Shown here one piece after another: positions 6,331 to 15,456 of a DNA stretch of 64,000 bases. The notes below the pieces were generated by a model. The model did not search any database. It was given only the letters and a program-made list of their open reading frames with translations, and had not been told where the DNA came from. The stretch's first letter is position 1; each line of letters begins with the position of its first letter. Both the position numbers and the translations under genes were made by a program. The DNA lies in NCBI RefSeq assembly GCF_900108295.1, contig NZ_FNWK01000001.1, positions 558,001 through 622,000 on the forward strand, in the 5' to 3' direction. The stretch is from Sphingopyxis sp. YR583. Lineage in GTDB: Bacteria > Pseudomonadota > Alphaproteobacteria > Sphingomonadales > Sphingomonadaceae.

Positions 6331-9019
6331 CGTTATTTTTCTGAACGACATAGACCGGCTGACCAAAGATTTTTTTTGCCAGCCCCAAGAGGTCATCCTT
6401 GACAATGGCATCCAAAATTTTGCGCTGATCGCTCGCATCACACGTTCCAAGGGAGTGATTAACCAATAACGACTTCATGCATCGGAATTGCTCTCCCGTG
6501 TTTGAAAGTGACGAAATCTTACTTCTGACAATAGCTGTCGCATCGTCTATTTCTGATTCTTCAATGACTCCCAAAGCAAGAGATGAAAAAATCCCATTAG
6601 CTTCTTTTTTGGCCTTTTCGAATTGCTTCACATCGGCATCGAAATTTGCTGAAATACGCGCCTTGCCTATCCCATCTCTTCTCCCGATGTCGGAAACGCT
6701 TCCGCCGGCAGACTGATAATAGCTGATCGAAAGATCGGTTCTCAAACGCTGGCTGAAGCGAGCCCGAGCGATTTCACCCAATATCGCAACGATCATCCGG
6801 TTCTTCATATTATCCGCGACATCGCTCTGAAAAAGAAAACGACGTGTTGCAGAAAGGTTCGGACCTGTAGGAACAAAATCGCACGCCTGCGCTATACTCG
6901 GGTCCGTCTGGGGTCGTTGAACCGCCGGCTGACGTGACACCTTTAAATCGCCGAAGTAACTTCGGATCAAGGTCTCGACTTCATCTGTAGGTAGATTACC
7001 AACAACGAGGATCGAACTCGCCTGCACGGAAGTAACATATCTTTTCAAAGCGACGACGTCCTGCGGACCGGCTGAGCGCCCTAGAAAGCTTTCGCAGCGG
7101 CGATCACCTCGATCTTCACCGTTAACATCCGCAAACAGGATTTCGTCTTTCGGTCTCCTTGACGTTAATATTGCCCGGATGAACTGAAACGCGGCTTCTG
7201 CATTTTCTCTCGCAACCATGACATCAAGTGCAGCATAGCCCTCCCCAATAATAGCGCTGGCCTGAAAGTTCCTATCCCGCGAGAATTGCTCGCTTGCCCA
7301 TCGATCGGCACCAACAGGATGGAAATTTATGTCCGCGTATAAATTTCGCCGATGAGGAGATACGGAAAGAGATTGCCCCGGCCCAGTTGAAAAATCGAAG
7401 ACGGCCAGGCGAACGGTCGGCGCCTGTCCGCCCTCTGATGATCGCACGAAAATAATTCTTGGTCCCCCGTGGATCTCAAATATTTCCGCGGCGCCATCTG
7501 CCTGTCTTGCAATACTGCGAACCTTCGCCGCTGGCACCGGCTCGGCAATGCTCGCAACATATGGAATTTTTCCAAGCGCTGGGGCTTCCCGCGGTAGCCC
7601 GACACGCAAAATGCCTTCAGCGCTTCGTAAGTCTTCTGCATCGCCTGAGCTTGCCGCCAGATAGAGCGCGCTTTCAGGCCCAAGGATTTCTCCCACGCGG
7701 TCATTAACGTCAGAAAGACTAACCGAAGTGAGTGCCGCAATTTTATTGTCATTCGACGCCATAGGCCGGAAGGATCGGCCTTCGGAAAAATCACTGGCGT
7801 ATTCTGTCGAAAGGCTCGCCGACTCACTAACGACAAGCGTCGCATAAAGCCGAGCCTTTTGCCGGGCTCGTTCGAACTCATTGGCACCGAAACCATAAAG
7901 GCGGAGCTGCGCCAGCGCGGTTATAGTTGCTTCCAAATCCTTGATAGCCGCGTCAGAAGACGTTGCATCGATGTTAGCGACAACACCCGCAGCGTGATAA
8001 TTCAGATCGTACTCAATGGGATCATAATATGTAATGCTGGATTTAGTCGCACCGCTGTAGTTCAGATAGCTGCTACGGTTCAACATCGCCTCTTTTATGA
8101 TGGCCGTGATCGCCCATGATCGAAGAGAATCTGAATCGATTTCACCGACATCCGGGATAAGATTTACAAGTTGCCACTGCGGAGTTGGGGCGATGTTCGG
8201 GTCGATATTTAAAACCCTTGGATGATCGGAAAAATGCAACGGGAAATCAGGTTCGACGAGGTGAACCAGAGGCTTTGGCAATGATCCAAATCGCTTTTCG
8301 ATTTCCACTCGTGTTCGATTCACGTCGACCGCTCCCGCGACGATCAGCATCATGCGATCAGGACGATACCAACGATTATGGAAAGCTCTGACGTCTTCGG
8401 GTCGACCGTTTATTGTCCGTTCCCGCGAAGCCAAAACCCTTTCGAAATATTGACTGCCAAAAATCTGCCGAGCTACTTCGCGGTTTCGGTTGGTCACTTC
8501 GTTGGGCAGACCACTCATTTCTCGGAGGACTGGATTTCGTTCAGCAGCAATCGTTTCATCGGTCAGACGAACCGATGCCATTCGGTAAATCTCATCGATT
8601 GCGCGATCCAGATCTTCTGGATTTTTCGATTGAAATCGCAATGTGTAATGCGCGTGAGTGGACGATGTTTGAGCTGTGAAGCTTGGTGAAGCGCGTTCAA
8701 GAAACCGCAGCGTATCTCGCCTAGTCACACCTTCCGGAGGCGCTGCGACGGCGTGCTCTACCCAATGAGCGAAGCCGGCCTCATTCACATCCTCCGAGTT
8801 CGTTCCCGCACGAACGACCAATTTAATTGTAACTTCTTGACCGTCGCCCTTCGTCCGCTCGACGACATATTGAAACCCGTTGGCGAGTAGCCCAACACGT
8901 CTTTCATTAGAGATCTCCTGCGCCGTATCCCCTTCAGCCTTTCGAGCATCTTTGTACGCTACTGCGGCCTGCAAAGGTGTGAGTGCGGACAGAAGCATCG
9001 CTAGAAAGAAGCGCTTCAT
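6320..9019 (-). CDS. M16 family metalloprotease, exported (cassette 1)
   Basis: An 899-residue protein with a signal peptide (MKRFFLAMLLSALTPLQAAVA). The M16 zinc site is complete: HWVEH at H85-E88-H89 with E167 downstream in 'RNPVLREM'. The length and the second inactive-like half fit the four-domain periplasmic M16 proteases such as FusC and PqqL, which cut peptides imported by TonB receptors. GGAGATT lies before tandem ATGs at 9022 and 9019. It follows the receptor gene by about 90 bases containing a strong hairpin. The gene is clearly richer in A+T than its surroundings, a sign of transfer. Its substrate cannot be told from the sequence. Confidence 0.88.
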   Translation of the reverse strand: MKRFFLAMLLSALTPLQAAVAYKDARKAEGDTAQEISNERRVGLLANGFQYVVERTKGDGQEVTIKLVVRAGTNSEDVNEAGFAHWVEHAVAAPPEGVTRRDTLRFLERASPSFTAQTSSTHAHYTLRFQSKNPEDLDRAIDEIYRMASVRLTDETIAAERNPVLREMSGLPNEVTNRNREVARQIFGSQYFERVLASRERTINGRPEDVRAFHNRWYRPDRMMLIVAGAVDVNRTRVEIEKRFGSLPKPLVHLVEPDFPLHFSDHPRVLNIDPNIAPTPQWQLVNLIPDVGEIDSDSLRSWAITAIIKEAMLNRSSYLNYSGATKSSITYYDPIEYDLNYHAAGVVANIDATSSDAAIKDLEATITALAQLRLYGFGANEFERARQKARLYATLVVSESASLSTEYASDFSEGRSFRPMASNDNKIAALTSVSLSDVNDRVGEILGPESALYLAASSGDAEDLRSAEGILRVGLPREAPALGKIPYVASIAEPVPAAKVRSIARQADGAAEIFEIHGGPRIIFVRSSEGGQAPTVRLAVFDFSTGPGQSLSVSPHRRNLYADINFHPVGADRWASEQFSRDRNFQASAIIGEGYAALDVMVARENAEAAFQFIRAILTSRRPKDEILFADVNGEDRGDRRCESFLGRSAGPQDVVALKRYVTSVQASSILVVGNLPTDEVETLIRSYFGDLKVSRQPAVQRPQTDPSIAQACDFVPTGPNLSATRRFLFQSDVADNMKNRMIVAILGEIARARFSQRLRTDLSISYYQSAGGSVSDIGRRDGIGKARISANFDADVKQFEKAKKEANGIFSSLALGVIEESEIDDATAIVRSKISSLSNTGEQFRCMKSLLVNHSLGTCDASDQRKILDAIVKDDLLGLAKKIFGQPVYVVQKNNEDS

Positions 9020-9069
9020 CATAATCTCCAACGGGTGTTTTCGGAATCGGTCCTCAGGAAATGCGCTAA

Positions 9070-9098
9070 GGAGAGAGGGAGAGGGACTCCCTCTCTCC
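9070..9098 (-). promoter_or_regulatory. intercistronic hairpin between receptor 1 and M16 gene
   Basis: GGAGAGAGGGA at 9070-9080 pairs perfectly with TCCCTCTCTCC at 9088-9098 around a seven-base loop. It lies between the receptor stop and the protease start. No T-run follows on the minus strand, so attenuation or mRNA processing is more likely than full termination. Confidence 0.6.
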
Positions 9099-9109
9099 GT
9101 TATCTCGCA

Positions 9110-12100
9110 TCAGAAACTGACCGTCATTCCGGCACGCAACGTCCGACCTCCGGTGTAACCCTCAGCGTAGCGATAGCCAGCGTCGGGACCAAATTGGTTT
9201 GAAAAGGACACCTTGGCATAACCTGTGCCATGCAGCAGATCAGCACCTTCGAGAAACAAGCGCAGGTCGGACCCGAGCAATTTGGTTTCAAACTGGACTC
9301 GCGCATCCAGAGTTGAAATCGCATTCGTGAAATCACCTCGGGCAACTCCAGCGCCTGTCTGACGACCCTGCCATGTGTAAGTCAAATTGGCGTCAAGCCT
9401 TCCCTTAGTGTATCGCGCAGATACAGTACCCGAAAATTTCGGATTACTTGGGTATCGGAGATCATCTATTACTACACTATTTGTCGGAGAAAGAGCATAA
9501 AAGAATGTAGAAGTAATTCTACTTTTTGTATACACTGCGTTAGCATATATACGAAAATCTTTCAACGCCTCACCAAGGAAATCAAGGCGGCGCTCCACCG
9601 AAGCCTCTAGCCCCCATATCCATGATTTATATTTTGAATTTTCAGGTTTTTCGAATCTCACATAGATATTTGGATCGTCATATCGAGGATCATTCGGCAA
9701 AATATCTGACAGAACTTCTTCACTTACTATGAAAGGATTTGAAAAAATCGAATTTTTCGTCGGCTTATAAAACGCCCCAATTTTTACCGCACCAACGTTA
9801 TCGAAATACCATTCAAGAGATATATCAAAATTTTGGGTGGTAGCAGATTTAAGATCCGGATTTCCCTGAACAACCAGAAGATATGGCTGATTTCCATTCG
9901 GGCCATATATTGGTTGCTGAAGTAGAGTAGATTGTATCTGACTATTCAGTAAATCTATTCTTGGGCGAGCGATTGATGTGTAATATCCAAAGCGCGCTAC
10001 AACATTCTCCATGGGCCGGAAATTTATCATTAGGCGTGGAAGGATATTGGTCGTCGAGGCGCTCAGCGTCTCGAGCCTACGGTTTGCTTCCGTAAACGCA
10101 ATATCTTCGATGCCAGACTCGTCAAATATGTCTGCGCCGTACAAACTGGTTGAAGAGGTATTGAAGCGCTCAAGACGAAATCCGCCGATAACATCGAATT
10201 TTCCTAGTTGCATGGCCGACTGCAGATAGGCCGCTAGGTTTTGCTCACTCGTCCCGTCCTCAAGCGTCCGTGGATCAATGATCGATGACCTTTTGTTGAG
10301 TCCGGTTGCACTGCCACCTTGGTACAACTTCAGGAAGTGCGCCTTTGCACTGGCAACATCCAGTTGACGAAAATTACCATACCGTGGATTAACCTCACCG
10401 TCATCGAGTTCAATTCCAAGACTTGAAAGTGGGACAAATCCAATCCAACGTGTTGATTCCAAAGTATCGAAAGAATTGGAAGAATCCTCGTAAAATGCGC
10501 CGACCTGAATGTATTGCAGCGCACTCCCATCGAATTCGCGCTTGACGTCGCCTGCGATCATCACTCGCTCATTCTTGCCGGCAGAAGCATTGAACTGAGT
10601 CGCAAAATGGTTAATAGATTGAAAATTATTTAAAAGGTTAAAGCCTTCTTCAGTGAGGCCCGGCCCGTCGACGGCATTGAGCGAAGCTGGTGCAAACGCC
10701 GAGACGATCCTGCCGGCAATCCGATTACCCGAGATGGTGGGCAATAGCATGTCAGGAGAAAAAGATAATGACAGCGATTGATTGCTGATACCCGCGGCGT
10801 AAGGAATCTTTCTTTCACCCTTTGTATATCCCCCACGATATTTTATCTGCCAAGAATCGACATTGGTTTCACCCTTGAAATTGAGGACTAATGTTTCGGA
10901 TGAACGCTTAGAGAAGCCAACCGACCGGGCGACACTGCCAGTAAGGCGTCCGTCGGCGCCTTGCCATACAGCAGCATACCGCTGCTCGCCGTTGAGCTCG
11001 TCAACCGGCAACAGTTCATAGCCGGAATTTGTTACGAAAATTCCGTTTGTGCCTGCCGTATCTGTTTTCGCTCTACTATAGAATAAATCGAGATTTAGCA
11101 GCGTGTGTGACCCGATATCCCACGCGGCTGCGGCATTCAGAGAGAGATTTTTGATCCTATTCTCGCTGCTACCCACACCCAAAGTGCTCGCGTAGAAGGT
11201 AGTCGCCGAGGCATCATACGGCTGCGTCCGCCTAGGATCGATGAAATCGAAAGATTGGGCAGGCTCGTTATTGTCGTCGCGTAGAGGCAAATACTCAAGG
11301 AGAACGCTGGACGGGCTAACTGAATAGCTACGAAGCGTTTTGTCACGATATTGCGCCGAGACGCTGATGCCGAAATTTTTGTCGGCCCCAAAGCGCACTG
11401 ATGCGGTCCCTGACATCGATGTATCTTCAACGAACTCCTTGCCCGAACGCGCGTGATCAAGGGAAACACTGACGTAGGTCGGCGGACGATCAAGCGGCGT
11501 TTTTGTCTCGATTTCCACGAGGCCGCCGGTTCCCGAGCCATCTTGGCTCGGAAGCAGCGTCTTGTTGATCGTGATCTTGGATACCGAGTCGGCGAGAATA
11601 TTGTCTAAAGAAGGCGAACGCCCCAAGCCGCCACCCTCGGGGAGACGCACGCCGTTGAAGGTTACCGTGTTAAAATCCGGAGCGAGTCCACGGACAATGA
11701 CATTGGCGCCCTCACCCGTATCGCCGTTCGGGATGAAGGCTACCCCTGACGCACGCCGAAGGGCATCGGAAATTGTTGTGCCGTCAAACTGACCCGTCAA
11801 GTCATCGGAAATGATCGTCGACGTATTTTCGCGCGCGCGCTCCTGATTGAGCGCCTGAGCCCGTGCCGACACTTGGCCGATGACCACGATCTCGGTCGTC
11901 GCGCCCGATCCCAGATAGATATCAGTCCGATTGGCAAGCCCACCTACAACCGACACGGTTTCCGTCTGCTCTGGGAAGCCCAAGTAGGTAATCCGCAGCG
12001 TCACCTCGCCGGTCGGCAGCCGCGCAAAGCGGAAGTCTCCGAGATCGCCCGTCGCCGTACTCTCGCCGGTTTCCACTACCTCGATCCGCGCGCCCTTGAG

Positions 12101-12538
12101 AGCAGCCCCTGTCCTGTAATCACGTACCGAGCCGACGAGTACACCCTGCCCTTGCCCGGCTCGCACCTGCTGCGCGCCACCGTTAGCGGCGCCGGAAGCG
12201 TTTCCCGCTTGCGTCACCCGTACCGCATTTGCGGACGTGAAGGTAAACTGGAGGCCCGACCCCGCGAGCAAGCGCTCAAGCGCTTCGCGAGCCGTCATGT
12301 CCCCCGACACCGGTTTGCTCATTCGCCCTTTTGTCATAGTGGTGGGTGCCGCGATCGAGATGCGTGCTTGGCGTCCAAGTTGGAGAAGCGCCTTGCTGAG
12401 CTGCTGTTCAGGAATATCGAAACGCTGCGTTGCGCCCTGCGCATATGCAGCCGGCGTTGTCGTTGCCACAGCGACAGCCGCCGTGCTGATTGCCGCCGCC
12501 AGACGCAAACGCCCACTTTTAAAGCCCGCTTTCCTCAT
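9110..12538 (-). CDS. TonB-dependent receptor/transducer with STN domain (cassette 1)
   Basis: A 1142-residue outer-membrane receptor. In order: signal peptide (1-34), STN signalling domain (about 38-108, 'FDIPEQQLSKALLQLGRQA'), a carboxypeptidase-regulatory-like domain (about 133-205), plug (about 225-345, 'VIVRGLAPDFNTVTFNGVRLP'), and a large beta-barrel ending in Phe (GMTVSF). The STN domain predicts that ligand binding is passed to the FecR-like protein encoded just upstream. The N-terminal third is GC-rich and nearly matches receptor 2, while the barrel is AT-rich and different, so the gene is mosaic. The ligand is unknown; the adjacent M16 protease suggests a peptide or protein. Confidence 0.93.
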   Translation of the reverse strand: MRKAGFKSGRLRLAAAISTAAVAVATTTPAAYAQGATQRFDIPEQQLSKALLQLGRQARISIAAPTTMTKGRMSKPVSGDMTAREALERLLAGSGLQFTFTSANAVRVTQAGNASGAANGGAQQVRAGQGQGVLVGSVRDYRTGAALKGARIEVVETGESTATGDLGDFRFARLPTGEVTLRITYLGFPEQTETVSVVGGLANRTDIYLGSGATTEIVVIGQVSARAQALNQERARENTSTIISDDLTGQFDGTTISDALRRASGVAFIPNGDTGEGANVIVRGLAPDFNTVTFNGVRLPEGGGLGRSPSLDNILADSVSKITINKTLLPSQDGSGTGGLVEIETKTPLDRPPTYVSVSLDHARSGKEFVEDTSMSGTASVRFGADKNFGISVSAQYRDKTLRSYSVSPSSVLLEYLPLRDDNNEPAQSFDFIDPRRTQPYDASATTFYASTLGVGSSENRIKNLSLNAAAAWDIGSHTLLNLDLFYSRAKTDTAGTNGIFVTNSGYELLPVDELNGEQRYAAVWQGADGRLTGSVARSVGFSKRSSETLVLNFKGETNVDSWQIKYRGGYTKGERKIPYAAGISNQSLSLSFSPDMLLPTISGNRIAGRIVSAFAPASLNAVDGPGLTEEGFNLLNNFQSINHFATQFNASAGKNERVMIAGDVKREFDGSALQYIQVGAFYEDSSNSFDTLESTRWIGFVPLSSLGIELDDGEVNPRYGNFRQLDVASAKAHFLKLYQGGSATGLNKRSSIIDPRTLEDGTSEQNLAAYLQSAMQLGKFDVIGGFRLERFNTSSTSLYGADIFDESGIEDIAFTEANRRLETLSASTTNILPRLMINFRPMENVVARFGYYTSIARPRIDLLNSQIQSTLLQQPIYGPNGNQPYLLVVQGNPDLKSATTQNFDISLEWYFDNVGAVKIGAFYKPTKNSIFSNPFIVSEEVLSDILPNDPRYDDPNIYVRFEKPENSKYKSWIWGLEASVERRLDFLGEALKDFRIYANAVYTKSRITSTFFYALSPTNSVVIDDLRYPSNPKFSGTVSARYTKGRLDANLTYTWQGRQTGAGVARGDFTNAISTLDARVQFETKLLGSDLRLFLEGADLLHGTGYAKVSFSNQFGPDAGYRYAEGYTGGRTLRAGMTVSF

Positions 12539-12637
12539 CTCTTACCCCCCATTATTGTGTGGTCTGGTAGGAGTGACGTCTGACCCGCGCGCCCTACGTG
12601 GCCGCCCGAAACATTTTTGTAAGAAATTTGCCGCAGC

Positions 12638-13597
12638 TCATTCGGAGAGAGTTTCCTGATCGCGACCTTTGTTCACCTTGAGACCCAGAAGATCCGCCAG
12701 AGTTGCGAGCGCGCGCTCACGATCTTCCACCTGAAGCCGGATAGTCACTCGCTGATCTCCAAGCTTCGGATCGGCAAGTTTGACCTGCCGCGGAAAGAAG
12801 AGGTTGAGGTCTTCAACAACGCGCGAGATTGGGGCGTCCTCGTAATCGAGCGTGCGCGTGCGCCATTCGGCAATGCCTTCCGACGGGATAGCAGCGGCCA
12901 AGATCGGCGTCGATGGCGGAAGCGCGGCCGCGTTACCCAACGAGACGCGCTTACCAGCCGTGATCCGAGCGATCTCCTGCCCCTCACGTGGGCCTGACAG
13001 AGCCTTGATCGCAACGATTCCTTCAATAACCGCGACGTCAAGCAGCCCTTCACGATTTCGGACATTGAACGCCGTACCGACGGCGCGCACCTCATAATCT
13101 TCGGTCCGCACAAGGAAGGGCCGAGATTTGTCCTTGCGGACAAAAAAGACGGCTTCGCCCTCGCCCAGATCAACGATCCGCTCATGATGCTTATCGGCAA
13201 AGGCGAGCCTTGTAGCGACATTCGCTGTGATGACACTGCCATCTGGCATGGTCGTCGTGCGCTGCTCGCCCACAGCCGTCGCAATCTGGGTAGCGGTCGG
13301 CTCTGTACCAGGCCAAGCGAGGTAGATCGTGCCAGCACCGAGCATCAGAGCGACGCTGGCAGCGACCGGCAACCAACGCCTGGAAGCCCGCGCCGGGCTC
13401 CGCTGCGGTTTGACGGCTTCGGGATTAAGCGCGGCAAGCTCTCCCCATAGCTCGTGCATTGAGTTCAGTGCGGCCTGATTGACCGGGCTCTGACGCCATT
13501 CGTCATAGTCAGTGCGCTCCTCGACCGTCATTGGTCCACGACGAAGGGCAGCGAACCAATTCGCAGCTTCTTCCCTTACGTCGTCGTTGAACTTCAT
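12638..13597 (-). CDS. FecR-family anti-sigma/transducer (cassette 1)
   Basis: A 319-residue protein with an N-terminal DUF4880-type cytoplasmic region (1-55, 'AANWFAALRRGPMTVEERTDYDEWRQ'), one membrane segment (about 74-93, 'WLPVAASVALMLGAGTIYLAW') and a periplasmic FecR domain (about 105-210, 'TTTMPDGSVITANVATRLAF', 'YEVRAVGTAFNVR'). The C-terminal STN-like tail would contact the receptor. It should hold the sigma factor at 13649-14179 inactive until the receptor signals. Order sigma-fecR-receptor-protease, all minus strand. AAGGAG lies rather far (12 bases) from the ATG. Confidence 0.9.
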   Translation of the reverse strand: MKFNDDVREEAANWFAALRRGPMTVEERTDYDEWRQSPVNQAALNSMHELWGELAALNPEAVKPQRSPARASRRWLPVAASVALMLGAGTIYLAWPGTEPTATQIATAVGEQRTTTMPDGSVITANVATRLAFADKHHERIVDLGEGEAVFFVRKDKSRPFLVRTEDYEVRAVGTAFNVRNREGLLDVAVIEGIVAIKALSGPREGQEIARITAGKRVSLGNAAALPPSTPILAAAIPSEGIAEWRTRTLDYEDAPISRVVEDLNLFFPRQVKLADPKLGDQRVTIRLQVEDRERALATLADLLGLKVNKGRDQETLSE

Positions 13598-13648
13598 GAT
13601 GCGTAAAAACTCCTTGGAACTGATTGACGCTCGAACACCGTGCTCCCC

Positions 13649-14179
13649 CTAGTCGCCATCGGGATCATTTTGGTCCAGTTCGGAAGATATGCGTTTCAGG
13701 GCGGTCGCCAGATGTCCCTCGGCAGTCCGCGAGCTGATGCCAAGTCGCTTGGCGATCTCCCCGTAACTCAGGCTTTCGAAGCGGTGAAGGAATAGCACCT
13801 CGCGCTGGCGGTCCGGAAGCCGTTCGATAATTGCCATCGTTCTGGCCAGACGATCAGAGGCAATGACCGAGCGCTCCGGGTCAGGGCTCGCGTCGATCGC
13901 CACAACGTCAAGATCGGACGTTTCCGAGATGATCGTCGAGCGAAATGCGCGGCGGCGGAGGCGATCGATAACGGTGTTGCGGGTGACTGCCATGACGAAG
14001 GCCGCGGCCGATTTAAGGGGACGCGATTGTTCGGCTTCCACGGATTTCATGAAAGCGTCCTGGACCACATCCTCGGCGTCCTCGTCGCCCCCTTTTCGGG
14101 CGAGCGACTGCACGAGCTTCCGCTTGTCGCGGTAAACGCCCTCAAGCGAATCGTCGCCGGATTTCGCTCTACTCCCCAT
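13649..14179 (-). CDS. ECF sigma factor, FecI type (cassette 1, proximal)
   Basis: A 176-residue ECF sigma factor. Region 2 is at about residues 20-85 ('DAEDVVQDAFMKSVE', 'AAFVMAVTRNTVIDRLRRR') and region 4 at about 115-165 ('LPDRQREVLFLHRFESLSYG EIAKRLGIS' helix-turn-helix). It ends with an acidic tail. It should drive the receptor and protease genes of cassette 1 under control of the FecR protein 52 bases downstream. I chose ATG 14179; a TTG at 14200 would add seven residues, and neither has a clear ribosome binding site. A second sigma gene lies upstream, which is unusual for one FecR. Confidence 0.88.
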   Translation of the reverse strand: MGSRAKSGDDSLEGVYRDKRKLVQSLARKGGDEDAEDVVQDAFMKSVEAEQSRPLKSAAAFVMAVTRNTVIDRLRRRAFRSTIISETSDLDVVAIDASPDPERSVIASDRLARTMAIIERLPDRQREVLFLHRFESLSYGEIAKRLGISSRTAEGHLATALKRISSELDQNDPDGD

Positions 14180-14200
14180 GGTGTCATGATGGCGAAACAA

Positions 14201-14541
14201 AGAGTCGCGTCAACGCCGGCGACAACGCCCGCAAACAAAATACTCATTTGATTAGACATTTTCCGCCCCACCCACAAATCGCGCCCAATAGAAATCAAAA
14301 TGGAGCGAAAGTCGGGCGCGTAGGACGTCACAGCGAGACGTCAGTTGCGAGGAGATCGCAGCAATAATGGTGGTTCACGCCAGACTTGGCCTTTGCTCAG
14401 AATTTCATCGATCGATCGCGTGGTGCGGCCTCAGCCTCGACAGCGACGCCGTGCGCAAGCCCGGTGAGCGCGGCGAATATGTCCCGGAAGCTGAAGGGAT
14501 CGCGATCGCCAGCGCATTTGCCCCGAAGTTCAGCCGTTGAC
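14201..14541. other. gap between the two sigma genes, possible gene remnant
   Basis: No convincing gene. On the minus strand from about 14540 to 14397 one frame reads 'CAGDRDPFSFRDIFAALTG' followed by 'LAHGVAVEAEAAPRDRS' to a TGA, which looks like coding sequence without a start codon; it may be the 3' remnant of a lost gene. On the plus strand 14367-14540 is an overlapping 57-codon frame with a poorly spaced AGGAG. I cannot decide between them. Confidence 0.3.
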
Positions 14542-15171
14542 CTATGCTAGCTCAGCCAAAACCTCATCATTCCAGTCCGGCTCGCACGCCCGTCTCATGT
14601 CGGCCAACGCGCGCGACAACTCATTTCGTATTGTGGTCTCACCGACGCCAAATCGCTCCGCTACAGCGCTGCCGGAAACTTGCTCGTGCTGGCGAAGGTG
14701 GACAATTGCACGCCGGCGTTCGGGCATCGCGGCGATGGCGGCATCAATACGAGCGAGCGAGAGCCGCGCGTCAACGCTTCGCTCTGTCGCAACGGTTTCG
14801 TCAGCGATGTTGAACGCAGTCATGTCCCCATGATAGCCGATATCAACGATCTGAAGCCGACGCCCAATCGAATGGATGACCGAGCGTGCTACCGCGAACA
14901 GATAGTGCCTGGGATTTTTGATATGGGTTACGCTCTCAATGGCGAGCATCGATAAATAACATTGCTGGACGATGTCGTCGCTATCGTGGGCATGTCCCCG
15001 ATGGCCCAGGAATCGGCGCAGGTCCGACTCGTGCGGCGTGACCTCGCGAAGCAACCATCGGCTGCGTTCGCCACGGCCATTTGAGGCCTGACCTCGACGG
15101 CATTTGCCGTCATGGCGATCCTCCACTGCGTACAAATCGCACGCATCGATCGAGCTTTCCGCAAAGTCCAT
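14542..15171 (-). CDS. second ECF sigma factor (cassette 1, distal)
   Basis: A 209-residue sigma-70 family ECF factor. Residues 1-40 are an atypical, charged extension. Region 2 follows ('ESDLRRFLGHRGHAHDSDDI', 'PRHYLFAVARSVIHSIGRRL') and region 4 at about 150-195 ('MPERRRAIVHLRQHEQVSGS', 'AVAERFGVGETTIRNELSRA'). The ATG at 15171 is supported by GGGAGGT. It is not closely similar to the proximal sigma factor, so this is not a simple duplication. No FecR of its own is visible; it may share the one at 12638 or act upstream in a cascade. Confidence 0.82.
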   Translation of the reverse strand: MDFAESSIDACDLYAVEDRHDGKCRRGQASNGRGERSRWLLREVTPHESDLRRFLGHRGHAHDSDDIVQQCYLSMLAIESVTHIKNPRHYLFAVARSVIHSIGRRLQIVDIGYHGDMTAFNIADETVATERSVDARLSLARIDAAIAAMPERRRAIVHLRQHEQVSGSAVAERFGVGETTIRNELSRALADMRRACEPDWNDEVLAELA

Positions 15172-15335
15172 CGCCTACCTCCCACGGGAAGAGACGTTTG
15201 GGTCGGACAGACTCCGGGCTGCCCCGGAATTTTTATGCATCGGCGGCCGCCAAGGGTCCCGTTTCCCTCGAAGCGACACTCAAATCGCCGGTGACGGGAA
15301 GCCGGGATCATGCCAGCGAACATATGCCGAAGAAA

Positions 15336-15353
15336 GGGCGGCGGTAGCCGCCC
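15336..15353 (-). terminator. terminator-like hairpin
   Basis: GGGCGGC and GCCGCCC flank GGTA. On the minus strand the stem is followed by CTTTCTTC, a weak T-rich tail. It lies immediately downstream of the parB remnant and of the accessory operon ending at 15661, so it could end leftward transcription from the island. Confidence 0.5.
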
Positions 15354-15363
15354 CCTCCCATCG

Positions 15364-15456
15364 TCACACCGCTTCGCGCTGCGGTTCGGCTTGGCCTCCA
15401 GCGCAGCCAGGCGGGCATAAGCGCTGACCGGGCCGACGCCGCCGCGCTCCGCAAAG
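15364..15456 (-). pseudogene. decayed 3' end of a second parB
   Basis: Translated on the minus strand, this reads RGGVGPVSAYARLAALEAKP and, after a five-base insertion that shifts the frame, QREAV and a stop. The intact ParB at 2353 ends RGGVGSVAAHRELAPVEAEP and QREAA. Only the last 30 or so codons remain, directly joined to a copy of the hairpin block that in the intact locus lies upstream of ardC. The scar therefore fits an internal deletion that removed ardC, DUF2958 and most of parB. Confidence 0.75.

Noticed and set aside
14367..14540. 57-codon plus-strand gene between the sigma genes
   Set aside because: The ribosome binding site is badly spaced and the opposite strand reads more like a true coding remnant, so I list the stretch only as an uncertain gap.
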